Shown: piece by piece, positions 57,001-64,000 of the stretch
Numbering within the stretch: position 1 is the stretch's first letter
Layout of the letters: the number at the start of each line of letters is the position of its first letter
NCBI GenBank assembly: GCA_016191785.1
Contig: JACPVJ010000106.1
Coordinates: 57,414-121,413 of the forward strand
DNA length: 64,000 bases
Source of the DNA: Myxococcales bacterium
GTDB lineage: Bacteria > Myxococcota_A > Polyangia > Polyangiales > Polyangiaceae
Reading direction: 5' to 3'
Notes under the pieces: model-generated
Told to the model about the DNA's origin: nothing
Databases searched by the model: none
Seen by the model: the letters and a program-made list of their open reading frames with translations, nothing else
Program-made: the position numbers and the translations under genes

Positions 57001-57847
57001 GGTTGCCAGTCTGATGGGTCCGGTCACGGCAGCGTTCGCCCACGGGTTCCGCGCGGTCGAGGCGCTGCTCGACGGCAACCCCGCCCGCTACCTGCGAGAG
57101 GCGCGCTGGGCGGTGTCCCGCCACACCGAGGTCGGCGACGTCCGCATGGCGCTCGAACAGAGCATCAGCATCGGCAGCGTGCAGATGGAGCTCGGCGCCC
57201 ATGCGGAGTCGGAGAGGACTCTGCGCGAGGCGCTGGCGAGCGCCGAGCGGCTGGGCCTCCCCCGCGAGTTGGCCGGGGCGCAGCACAACCTGGGACTGAC
57301 CCTGGCCCACCTGGGTCAGTTCGACGAGGCGATCCGCTTGGAGCAGCGCGCGCTCGAAGCCTTCCGCGATCGTGACCAGCGGCTGGCCGGCGGAGCAGAG
57401 CTCGCGCTTTCCATGATTCACCTCTTGGCCGGCGACGCTTTTCGCGCCGACCGCGCGGCGTCACGGGCGCTCGAGGTGCTGAGGGGCGCGGCCCCGCCCC
57501 TGGTCCCCGCGGCGCTCGCCACCCTGGCGCGATGCCGGCTGCTCTTGGGCGACGTGGCCGGAGCGCTGGCGGCGTCGAGCGAGGCCTACCGCTGGCTCGG
57601 GGCCGAGGGCAGCGTCGAGTTCGGCGAGCAGTCCATCCGGCGCGCGCACGCCGAGGCGCTGGCCGCCAGCGGACGCGCCGGAGAGGCGCGCGACGTGGTC
57701 CGCGACGCAATGGCGGTCCTCGGAAGGGACGCCGCCAAGCTCGAGGACCCCGGGTTGTCTCGAGCCTTCCTCGAGCGGGTGCCCGACAACGTTCGGCTGC
57801 GATCGCTGGCTCGAGAGTGGGGCATCCCGGAGCCCGAGCGAGGCTGA
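54026..57847 (+). CDS. Ser/Thr kinase with altered catalytic loop, cyclase-like, AAA ATPase and TPR-like regions
   Basis: 1273 residues from a TTG at 54026 (a GTG at 54041 is the alternative). Kinase domain about 1-275: GEGGMGNVYRA, Lys40 in VALKRV, DFG Asp150, APE present. The catalytic loop reads HCDLSPGN instead of HRDLKPxN: Asp130 and Asn135 remain, but the Arg is Cys129 and the Lys is Ser132. Reduced activity or a non-RD mode is likely. Residues about 290-440 form a degenerate class III cyclase-like domain. The AAA_16-type ATPase has Walker A GAAGAGKS at 474-481 and VLEDFQWGD near 610. The TPR-like helical region covers about 840-1260. Same layout as the protein at 1245. Confidence 0.9.
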   Translation: MKLGDVIASRFEIHAFVGEGGMGNVYRALDRQTGELVALKRVPVTRDQEQQFYREARALSGLDHPAIVRYVAHGSISEGEHYLAMEWLEGETLRARLERGALPLEESIDLIRRAAGALSHAHARGIIHCDLSPGNLFLIRGDAGQLKLIDFGLSRHRGDRTETTIELVGAAGTMGYMAPEQARGAIDVDGRADLFSLGAILFECLSGRPAFGADDYLAVLAKIVVASAPPLSELLPGAPPLVEALLTQLLAKDPNDRPASAEQVIESLSGVGGSRPTLRAPLPGDTAAITERERELVSVIVARTQGVSGPLQPRVKEVAARTQLRAEALADGSFVLTSGGTGAATDQAARAATAALDLISSERTLALGVATGWATLAGGLAESAVVDRAAALSTTPGSIAIDDVTRGLLPTRFEVAGTRGAYVLVAIGQGEQPARRLLGRATPCVGRDRELRTLHAIIDESVSAPAAQVVLVTGAAGAGKSRVRYELLRELAERKPGLEVWLGRGDSLRAGAPFDILARALRAALALAEGAPLEVRRGILADRVARLGARDEGPRIAEFLGELLGVPFPESVALAAARDDALLMGDQLRRAFEDFLSLECQQHPILLVLEDFQWGDAATVKLVDGAMRNLPELPWTVMAVARPDVHVTFPGLWVDRNAQEVRIGALTRKAAERMVRESLGEVDDRTVTELTGRAAGNAFYLEELIRARVEGRRDALPDTVLGMVKERIESMEPEARRVLRAASVLGQSFTPSGIMALVGGETVANEIAEWLVTLEQREVVTRRGDPASSDGELTFRHALVRDAAYAMLTDQDRALGHRLAAEHLEQSGIGDGAILAEHFERAGLPERAAPFWAESAKAALDAGDFDAALARAERGLASGVTGSAAAGLELTRGEALRLAGKVSEALTVVERALAGFEHGSLGWCNACAERALILQRLGRSVELMQAAAELDAVRPRDGAADALSLARVRAALALLRIGERTRARSLVERAEQVASLMGPVTAAFAHGFRAVEALLDGNPARYLREARWAVSRHTEVGDVRMALEQSISIGSVQMELGAHAESERTLREALASAERLGLPRELAGAQHNLGLTLAHLGQFDEAIRLEQRALEAFRDRDQRLAGGAELALSMIHLLAGDAFRADRAASRALEVLRGAAPPLVPAALATLARCRLLLGDVAGALAASSEAYRWLGAEGSVEFGEQSIRRAHAEALAASGRAGEARDVVRDAMAVLGRDAAKLEDPGLSRAFLERVPDNVRLRSLAREWGIPEPERG

Positions 57848-57872
57848 CGCAAGTTCGGATATCCTCTCGCCC

Positions 57873-59783
57873 ATGACAGCAGAGGACCGCGGCGGAACCC
57901 TGAGGCTCGAATCGGGGCGATTCGTCGACGCCACCACGATCGTGGCCCGGGCGAGCGGCGACTCCGAGCCTCAGGTCGTCGACCCGAGCCCCGTGTCGTT
58001 CGAGCCGGGCACGCGCTACGCGACCCGGCGGGTGCTCGGTGCCGGCGGCATGGGAGAGGTGCGCTTGTGCGGCGACGCTTGGGTGGGTCGCGAGGTCGCG
58101 ATGAAGGTGATGCGCGCCGGAGCTGGGTCCGAGCGTGCGGCCCGCGCAAGGTTCCTGCGCGAGGCCAGGGTCCAGGGTCAGCTCGAGCACCCGAGCGTGG
58201 TGCCGGTCTACGACCTGGGCCACGACGAGAGCGGGCAAGAGTTCTTCACGATGAAGCGCGTGAAGGGGCAGACGCTGGAAGAGATCCTGACCGCGCTCCG
58301 CGCGCGCGACGCCGCCGCCGAGCAGAAGTTCGGTCGCCGCCGACTGCTCTCGGCGATGAGCCAGGTCTGCCTGGCGGTCGCCTATGCCCACAGCCGCGGA
58401 GTGATCCACCGCGACCTCAAGCCCGCCAACATCATGCTCGGAGACTTCGGCGAAGTGTACGTCCTCGACTGGGGGATCGCGCGCATCCACGGCGCGGCGG
58501 ACCTCGACGAGCACGAGCGGGTCGTCCCCGACACCGAGGCGGTGCCAGAGACACAGGTCGGCTCACTGGTCGGCACGCCGGGCTACATGTCTCCCGAGCA
58601 GGCTCGCGGCGAGACGCGCGAGCTCACTCCTCGGTCCGACGTCTACGCGCTGGGCGCGATCTTGTTCGAGCTCTTGTCGCTCGAGCCGCTGCATCGCGGA
58701 AAGAGCGTCAACGCCCTCTTGGCCTCGACCCTCACCCAGGCGCCGGTGGCGCCCAGCAGCTGGGCCAAAGACCGCGGCATCGCGCCGGAGCTGGACGAGG
58801 TCTGCGTACGAGCCACGGCGCTCGACCCCACGGATCGGTTCGAGTCGGCCCGCGCGCTCTCCGAATCGCTGGAGCGCTACCTGGACGGCGAGCGCGACGC
58901 CGAGCGCCGCACCGAGCTCGCGACGGAGCACCTGGCGCGAGCTCGCGAGGCGCTCGAGCGATCGGACGACGCCGAGCGCCGCAGCGAGGGCCTGCGCGAG
59001 CTCTCCCGGGCGCTGGCGCTGAACCCCGCCGACCCGGCGGCCATCGGCATGGTCTCGAGCTGGGTGCTCTCGGCCACCGACGCGCTCCCGGCAGAGGCCG
59101 AAGCCGAGCTCAAGGCGGTAGAGCTGGCCGATCGCAAGTCCGCCGTAGGTAGGGCCGCGGCGGTGTACTTCAGCTGGATCGCGTTCGTGCCGCTGCTCAT
59201 GCTCACCGGGGTGAAGAGCTGGGCACTGGTCGGGGCGTTCGCCGCCATCACGGCGGTTCTGATCGCGAACACCAGCTGGATGGCGCTCACCGGGAACTCG
59301 GGACCGAAGCACATGCGCCGCAACCTGTGGCTCCACTTCACGGCGGTCGGCGCCACCAGCTTCGTGTTCGGACCGTTCATCCTCGCGCCCGGGATGGCGA
59401 TCGCCAGCGCCGCCGCCTTCGTGGTGGGCATCCGCGCCAACCGACAGACGCGGTGGCTGGTGGCCTCGCTGGGCTTCGCGGCCGTGTTCGTCCCCGCGAT
59501 CTTGGGATGGGTCGGCCTCTTGCCGACGCCCTACGCGTTCGAGGACGGCGTGATGAAGGTGCTGCCCCAGATGGTGCCCTTCCACCCCGGCGCGGCCCAG
59601 GCCCTACTGGTCGCGGTGACGCTGGCGCAGCTGATCACCCCGTCGATCATGGTCGGGCGTTCGCTCGAGGCCTTGACCCGCGCCGAGCGCCAGAACTTCG
59701 CCCAGGCCTGGCGCTTGCGCCAGCTGGTGCCGGCAGCACCCACCGCGACCAGCATTCCGCCCGAAGCAAAGTGCGTGTTCTGA
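57873..59783 (+). CDS. Membrane-anchored Ser/Thr protein kinase
   Basis: 636 residues. The N-terminal 45 are disordered. The kinase domain (about 48-345) has GAGGMGEVRL, Lys78 in VAMKVM, an active HRDLKPANIM with Asp181, DWG in place of DFG (Asp199) and TPGYMSPEQARG. A coiled region follows at 345-410. Six predicted membrane helices occupy about 430-600 (YFSWIAFVPLLML, ALVGAFAAITAVLIA, FVFGPFILAPGMAIA, WLVASLGFAAVFVPAILG). The C-terminus is cytoplasmic. The many C-terminal helices without a PASTA-type sensor are unusual; the domain may sense the membrane. A TATCCT box ends seven bases before the ATG. Convergent with purQ, four bases apart. Confidence 0.92.
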   Translation: MTAEDRGGTLRLESGRFVDATTIVARASGDSEPQVVDPSPVSFEPGTRYATRRVLGAGGMGEVRLCGDAWVGREVAMKVMRAGAGSERAARARFLREARVQGQLEHPSVVPVYDLGHDESGQEFFTMKRVKGQTLEEILTALRARDAAAEQKFGRRRLLSAMSQVCLAVAYAHSRGVIHRDLKPANIMLGDFGEVYVLDWGIARIHGAADLDEHERVVPDTEAVPETQVGSLVGTPGYMSPEQARGETRELTPRSDVYALGAILFELLSLEPLHRGKSVNALLASTLTQAPVAPSSWAKDRGIAPELDEVCVRATALDPTDRFESARALSESLERYLDGERDAERRTELATEHLARAREALERSDDAERRSEGLRELSRALALNPADPAAIGMVSSWVLSATDALPAEAEAELKAVELADRKSAVGRAAAVYFSWIAFVPLLMLTGVKSWALVGAFAAITAVLIANTSWMALTGNSGPKHMRRNLWLHFTAVGATSFVFGPFILAPGMAIASAAAFVVGIRANRQTRWLVASLGFAAVFVPAILGWVGLLPTPYAFEDGVMKVLPQMVPFHPGAAQALLVAVTLAQLITPSIMVGRSLEALTRAERQNFAQAWRLRQLVPAAPTATSIPPEAKCVF

Positions 59784-59787
59784 GTGT

Positions 59788-60663
59788 TCAGCCGAGCGCC
59801 GCTGCCGCAGCGTCGACGCCGTTCTGGAAGATAGCCAGGCCGTCGCCCTGTGTTCCTGCCGTTCCCAGCGCGCGCCGGCGCGCCCAGTCGGGGTGGTGGA
59901 ACGGATAGAGAAACGCGTCCGGGTGCGGCATCAGGCCGAACAGCCTGCCCGACGGATCACAGATGCCGGCGATGGCATCGGGAGAGCCGTTGGGGTTTGC
60001 GGGCCAGGCCTGGGTCGGCGCGCCGTCGGCGCCGAGGTAGCGCGCCACGATCTGGTGCTGCTCCCGCAGGCGCCCGAGGGTGACCTCCGACGCCAGGAAT
60101 TTCCCCTCCCCGTGCCGGGCCGGAAGGTCCATCTGCGAGAGCCCTCGCGTCCACAAGCACGGCGACGCCGCGTCGAAACCCAAGCTGACCCAGGCGTCGC
60201 GATAACCGGGGCGATCGTTGGGTGCGAGGGTGGCGAGCGGCGTGCGGTAGTCGCCGTCGAGCCCGGGGAGCAGACCCAGGCGCGTCATGGTCTGAAAGCC
60301 GTTGCACACGCCCAGCGACAGCCCGCCCCGCTCGATGAACTCGACGAGCTGATCGTACAGCCGATAGCGGATCTTGTTGGCGAAGACGAAGCCGGCTCCC
60401 AGGTGATCGCCGAAGGCGAAGCCGCCGATGAAGGCCAGCACCGGATAGTCGCCGAGCCGGCGCCGGGCCGTGCCCTCGAGCAGATCGAGCAGGTGCACGC
60501 GCTCGGGGCGCGCACCGCACAGCCGAAACGCGGCTTCGGTCTCGGCCTCGCAGTTCAAGCCGAGGCCGGTGAGCACCAGCACCCTCACCTCACGGCGCAG
60601 CCGGTCTTTCTCTGGGGTCGGCAGCGCGTCGAACTGCCGCAGCCGCTCCGCGTGCCGAGTCAC
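59788..60663 (-). CDS. purQ: Phosphoribosylformylglycinamidine synthase glutaminase subunit
   Basis: 291 residues from a GTG at 60663 that overlaps the purSL stop by four bases (GTGA). Class I glutamine amidotransferase: the nucleophile Cys is in LSLGVCNGFQTM, the oxyanion region is IGGFAFGDHLG, and the His/Glu-type pair appears in GLMPHPDAFLYPFHHP. It supplies ammonia to the large subunit for FGAM synthesis, the fourth step of purine synthesis. The 30-residue N-terminal helix before LVLTGLGLNCE is longer than in Bacillus-type PurQ. Paired with purSL it equals a split version of the single large PurL of enterobacteria. Confidence 0.92.
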   Translation of the reverse strand: MTRHAERLRQFDALPTPEKDRLRREVRVLVLTGLGLNCEAETEAAFRLCGARPERVHLLDLLEGTARRRLGDYPVLAFIGGFAFGDHLGAGFVFANKIRYRLYDQLVEFIERGGLSLGVCNGFQTMTRLGLLPGLDGDYRTPLATLAPNDRPGYRDAWVSLGFDAASPCLWTRGLSQMDLPARHGEGKFLASEVTLGRLREQHQIVARYLGADGAPTQAWPANPNGSPDAIAGICDPSGRLFGLMPHPDAFLYPFHHPDWARRRALGTAGTQGDGLAIFQNGVDAAAAALG

Positions 60664-63600
60664 GACGCGCCTCCGAGGGTGGCTTGGAACGAGGTCACGA
60701 GCGCGTCGACGGCGACGGAGACCAGCGCTGCGCTCCCCCGCCGCAACGTCAGCGTCGGGGCGCTGACCACGCTCCCCAGGCGGTGACACGCCGTGCCCGC
60801 CACGCAGGCTTCGAACGAGGCCGTGTCGCGAGCTGCCACCGTGACCACCAGGCGCCCGAGGGACTCGCTGAAGAGCGCCACGTCGGGCTCGAGCCGGGCG
60901 AGATCGGCCGCCGCGTTCAGGTCCAGATCGAGGCCGAGCCGCGCGGCCATGGCCATGCGCGAGAGCGCGACCCCGAGGCCGCCCTTGGCGGGCACGGCCA
61001 CCGACCGGACCCACCCCGCGCGGATCGCGGACTCGAGCGCGCGGTAGCGCGGCAGCGTAGTCGCGAGATCGAGCTCTGGCACCTTGTTGCCGACATAGGG
61101 CGCGGGCTGGCCGAGCTCGGCGACGAGCCCGTCGCGCTCGCCGCGCAGGCGGAAGTACTCGCTGCCGCCGGTCTCGTCGCGGGTCTCGCCCAGCAAGTAA
61201 ACGACGTCGCCCGCCGCCTTCGGCTCGAGGGTGACTGCCCCGTTCACGTCGTCGATGCGACCGATGGCCGACAGCAGCAGAGTGGGCGGCACGCTGATCT
61301 TCACCCCACCCATGCGGGAGTCGTTCTTCATCGAGTCCTTGCCCGAGATCAGCGGCGCGCCGTAGGCCACCGCCGCTTCGTACAGCCCCCGGCACGCCCG
61401 CACCAGCTGAGCCATCTTGTACTCACCGTCGGGGTTGTCAGGGCCGGCCACCGGATCGGGCCAGCAGAAATTGTCGAGCAGGGCGATGCGATCGAGGCGC
61501 GCACCCGCGGCCAGCTGTCGCCGCACCGCCTCGTCGACCACCGCCTGGGCCATCGCGAAGCAGTCGATGTCGGAGTAGAACGGGTTCACCCCCTCCGAGA
61601 GCACGTACCCCGAGAGCGAGCCGTGTCGGACCAGGAAGACGCTGGCCTCGGCCGGCACGTCGGAACGGACGCCGACGAACGGCTTGATCACGGTGAGGCC
61701 TTTGACCTCGTGGTCGTAGTGGCGCGCCTTGGCTTCGTTCGAGCACAGGTCGAGCCGGCCCACCATCGCGACGAGAGTCTGGCCCAGATCCGCCGGCGGC
61801 GGCGTGCGCGGCTCGTCGAAGCGCGGCGGCACCCAGCGCGCGGTGAGATCGAGATCGGGGTCGCCCTCGTGCAAGAACGCCATCTCGAGCAGGCCCACGG
61901 TCTTGCCCCGGTGTGTGACGTGCAGGTACCCGTCGCTGGTGAACGCGCCAATCGCCGTGGCGTCGACCTCTCGCCGTGCGGCCAGCGCGAGCAGTGGCGC
62001 CACGTGCTCGGGCGCCACCGCCAAGGTCATCCGCTCTTGAGCCTCACTGAGCAAGATCTCCCAGGGCGCGAGACCGGCGTACTTGAGCGGGGCCTTCTCG
62101 AGCTCGAGCCGGGCGCCGCCGGGTTTTTCGGCCATTTCCCCGACGCTGGACGACAGCCCGCCGGCGCCGTTGTCGGTGATGGCGCGGTACAGGCCCAGGT
62201 CCCGGGCCTCGACCAGGAAGTCGAACATCCGCTTCTGGGTGATGGGGTCGCCGATCTGCACCGCCTGGATGGGCGCGCTCTCGTCGAGCGCCGCCGACGA
62301 GAACGTCGCGCCGTGGATGCCGTCCGCGCCGATCCGCCCGCCCACCATCACGATGGCGTCGCCGGGCAGGGCTGCTTTCTCGTGCGACGGTCTGCCCGCG
62401 ACCGTCACCGGCAAGACGCCGACGGTGCCGCAGAACACCAGCGGCTTGCCCAAGAAACGGTGGTCGAAGATCTCCCAGCCGCGGCCGTAGGGGATGCCGC
62501 TCTGGTTGCCGCCGTCGATCACGCCTTGGTGCACGCCGTCGCGGATGCGACGCGGGTGCAGCAAGCCCTTCGGGAGCGGCCCCGAGTGGAACGGCGAAGC
62601 GAAGCAATAGCCCCAGACGTTGCTCGACAGCTCGGCGCCGAGCCCGGTACCGAACGGATCGCGGTTCACTCCCACGATGCCGGTCATCGCGCCGCCGTAC
62701 GGGTCGAGCGCCGACGGCGAGTTGTGAGTCTCGACCTTGTAGACCAGGTGGTGCTGGTCGTCGTGCTCGACCACGCCAGCGTTGTCGTGAAACACGCTCA
62801 CCAGCCAGCTCTTGCCCTCTCGAGCGACCACCGCGCGCTCCACGGCCTCCGTCGTCCCCCGCACGTAGGCCTTGAACACCGAGTCGATGACCTCGGGCTC
62901 CCCGTCACCCTCGCGGTAGCGCACGGTGGCGTTGAAGATCTTGTGCTTGCAGTGCTCGCTCCAGGTCTGGGCCAAGCACTCGAGCTCGACGTCCGTGGGC
63001 TCGCTGCCGAGCCCCGCCGCCCGCCGTAGCTCACCCGCGGCCTGGGCGCGGAAGTGATCGCGGATCGCCTTCATTTCGCCAAGGGTCAGCGCCAAGAGCT
63101 TCTGCTTGCTGAGCCGCTCGAGCTCGGCATCGCTCCCCGAAAGATCGACTCGTGCCACGGCGGGGGTGTCGTGACCTGGCACCACCGGCACCGAGAGATC
63201 CGGCGGCTGGGCCCGCCACTCCTCGAAGGACTGCAGGTGGGTGGTCTGGATGACGGGGTTCGCCAGAAGCTCGAGCGCCACCCGCTCGGCCTGGGCTCGG
63301 TCCACCCCGTCGAGCAGGTAGAGCGTCGAGGTGTAGACCGCCCCGGTGGCCCCGAGCTTGCGCCCCAAGGTGTCTTCGACCGCGACCTTGGCGCTCTTGC
63401 CCACCGGATCGGTGACGCCAGGCTTGAAGCCGACGCCGATCGCGAAGTCGAAGCGCTCGCCCTCGAGCTTGCCCAGCGCGCTCACCTGCAAGACCGGATC
63501 GGTCAACTCGGCGCGGAGCTTCTCGGCCTCGCGCGGGTCGAGGCCGCCGGTGATCCGGTAGACGTCGCGGGTGCGTACGCGGCGAACGCCGATCCCGAGG

Positions 63601-63695
63601 AAGCTCTGGATGGTCCGCTCTACGCCGGCGCCGCGCGCGTCGGGCAGCTCGGGACGAACGGCGACTTCGATGCGAACGGCAGAGGTAGGGCTCAT
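60660..63695 (-). CDS. purL: Phosphoribosylformylglycinamidine synthase PurSL (large fused subunit)
   Basis: 1011 residues. The N-terminal 200 residues contain two PurS-like halves (RIEVAVRPELPDARGAG and later FDFAIGVGFKPGVTDPVG). The synthase core follows, with two ATP-binding AIR-synthase-like halves: TWSEHCKHKIFNATV, YKVETHNSPSALDPYGGAMTG, NRDPFGTG, GGNQSGIPYG and the second-half ISGKDSMKND. It forms FGAM from FGAR, ATP and ammonia from PurQ. The fused PurS plus PurL form is known in other delta-proteobacterial lineages. There are 70 bases between its ATG and the next stop upstream. Confidence 0.93.
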   Translation of the reverse strand: MSPTSAVRIEVAVRPELPDARGAGVERTIQSFLGIGVRRVRTRDVYRITGGLDPREAEKLRAELTDPVLQVSALGKLEGERFDFAIGVGFKPGVTDPVGKSAKVAVEDTLGRKLGATGAVYTSTLYLLDGVDRAQAERVALELLANPVIQTTHLQSFEEWRAQPPDLSVPVVPGHDTPAVARVDLSGSDAELERLSKQKLLALTLGEMKAIRDHFRAQAAGELRRAAGLGSEPTDVELECLAQTWSEHCKHKIFNATVRYREGDGEPEVIDSVFKAYVRGTTEAVERAVVAREGKSWLVSVFHDNAGVVEHDDQHHLVYKVETHNSPSALDPYGGAMTGIVGVNRDPFGTGLGAELSSNVWGYCFASPFHSGPLPKGLLHPRRIRDGVHQGVIDGGNQSGIPYGRGWEIFDHRFLGKPLVFCGTVGVLPVTVAGRPSHEKAALPGDAIVMVGGRIGADGIHGATFSSAALDESAPIQAVQIGDPITQKRMFDFLVEARDLGLYRAITDNGAGGLSSSVGEMAEKPGGARLELEKAPLKYAGLAPWEILLSEAQERMTLAVAPEHVAPLLALAARREVDATAIGAFTSDGYLHVTHRGKTVGLLEMAFLHEGDPDLDLTARWVPPRFDEPRTPPPADLGQTLVAMVGRLDLCSNEAKARHYDHEVKGLTVIKPFVGVRSDVPAEASVFLVRHGSLSGYVLSEGVNPFYSDIDCFAMAQAVVDEAVRRQLAAGARLDRIALLDNFCWPDPVAGPDNPDGEYKMAQLVRACRGLYEAAVAYGAPLISGKDSMKNDSRMGGVKISVPPTLLLSAIGRIDDVNGAVTLEPKAAGDVVYLLGETRDETGGSEYFRLRGERDGLVAELGQPAPYVGNKVPELDLATTLPRYRALESAIRAGWVRSVAVPAKGGLGVALSRMAMAARLGLDLDLNAAADLARLEPDVALFSESLGRLVVTVAARDTASFEACVAGTACHRLGSVVSAPTLTLRRGSAALVSVAVDALVTSFQATLGGAS

Positions 63696-63765
63696 CGGTT
63701 GCGGGGCGCGGAGCCTAGCACTACTCGGGATCGGGACCCGGCGGGAAAGCCCGGGGGCTCGGCCC

Positions 63766-64000
63766 TCAGCGCCCGGCGTTTGCCGCTCGAAGCCGGCGCC
63801 CCAGCCAGAGCGCTGCGGCCAGCCCCGCCAGCCACCCTACCGGACCGTCGGGACGCCGGCTCGGCGTGCGACAGCTGCATCCGGAGTCGTCGGTCGTCGT
63901 GCCCGAATCGTGCGTGCCGCCGGCTGTGCCGGAGTCCGCCGCGGCGCCTCCGCTGCCGCCGGCCTGACCCGCCGTGCCGCCGCCACCCGCCGCGCCCGCA
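63766..64000 (-). CDS. C-terminus of a MYXO-CTERM surface protein (5-prime end beyond window)
   Basis: The open frame enters from the right edge and ends at 63766. Seventy-eight codons are visible: a Gly/Ala/Ser/Thr-rich linker (GGGGTAGQAGGSGGAAADSG), then DDSGCSCRTPSRR, a hydrophobic stretch WLAGLAAALWLG and a basic tail RRLRAANAGR. This is the MYXO-CTERM tripartite sorting signal, with a Cys just before the hydrophobic helix, typical of myxobacterial cell-surface proteins. The functional part lies outside the window. Confidence 0.85.
   Translation of the reverse strand, partial: AGAAGGGGTAGQAGGSGGAAADSGTAGGTHDSGTTTDDSGCSCRTPSRRPDGPVGWLAGLAAALWLGRRLRAANAGR

Noticed and set aside
53288..57421. 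A 1377-codon minus-strand open frame opposite the kinase at 54026
   Set aside because: Shadow of a real gene in very GC-rich DNA. It is rich in His, Arg, Gln and Pro without domain motifs, while the plus strand has a clear kinase/AAA protein.
60684..63029. A 781-codon plus-strand frame opposite purSL
   Set aside because: Shadow of purSL; no domain, Arg/His/Gly-rich.

Overview
The window looks like chromosomal DNA of a GC-rich myxobacterium (Myxococcota, probably class Polyangia). The evidence is a MYXO-CTERM sorting tail at the right edge, three large Ser/Thr protein kinases (two fused to AAA ATPase and TPR-like regions), Gly/Ser-rich lipoproteins, and a full chemosensory operon with a HEAT-repeat protein. 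Coding density is very high, many neighbours overlap by 1, 4 or 8 bases, and no gene-free stretch exceeds 300 bases. I saw no rRNA, tRNA, CRISPR array, transposase or phage gene.

Layout. 1-11.5 kb: an incomplete protein of unknown function plus a 50-residue ORF; a kinase/cyclase-like/AAA/TPR regulator; an AlaC-like aminotransferase; a MoxR ATPase; an orphan arginine N-succinyltransferase; and two divergent Gly-rich lipoproteins (IgGFc-binding-like and vWA). 11.5-15.2 kb: H-NOX sensor, hybrid histidine kinase and response-regulator diguanylate cyclase form one tight operon, a complete predicted nitric-oxide to c-di-GMP relay. 15.2-20.9 kb: prfB, selW, lysS, a LolC/E-type permease and lolD. prfB carries the RF2 +1 frameshift signal. 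Nine bases after it lies a 71-codon SelW/Rdx gene whose in-frame UGA sits in a CxxU motif and is followed by a perfect hairpin, so it is very likely a selenoprotein.

21-27.3 kb: a secreted protein of unknown function, a repeat-bearing protein, ribF, holA, ribA and glmU. 27.4-33.5 kb: cell-envelope genes, namely a very large lipoprotein split by a one-base frameshift, a FadL-type porin and a small exported protein. 33.5-40.1 kb: a PPP-type phosphatase, a LysM lytic transglycosylase, a DUF2269/DoxX membrane pair, an HtrA protease and two tandem Hsp20 chaperones. 40.2-48.6 kb: an eight-gene operon, read leftward, of alpha/beta-hydrolase lipoprotein, cheY, cheA, cheW, cheW, a HEAT-repeat protein, cheR and cheB, with no receptor gene.

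48.7-53.2 kb: four small or low-complexity genes of unknown function, dusB, and an S4-domain protein. 53.2-59.8 kb: a GYF/GAF protein and two more kinases, one with an altered catalytic loop. 59.8-63.7 kb: purQ and a large purSL. The right edge holds the C-terminus of a MYXO-CTERM surface protein.

The most notable feature is the prfB-selW junction, where two different UGA recoding events (a frameshift and selenocysteine insertion) lie in one predicted transcript that also encodes the UGA release factor. The H-NOX/kinase/diguanylate cyclase operon is the clearest complete signalling system.
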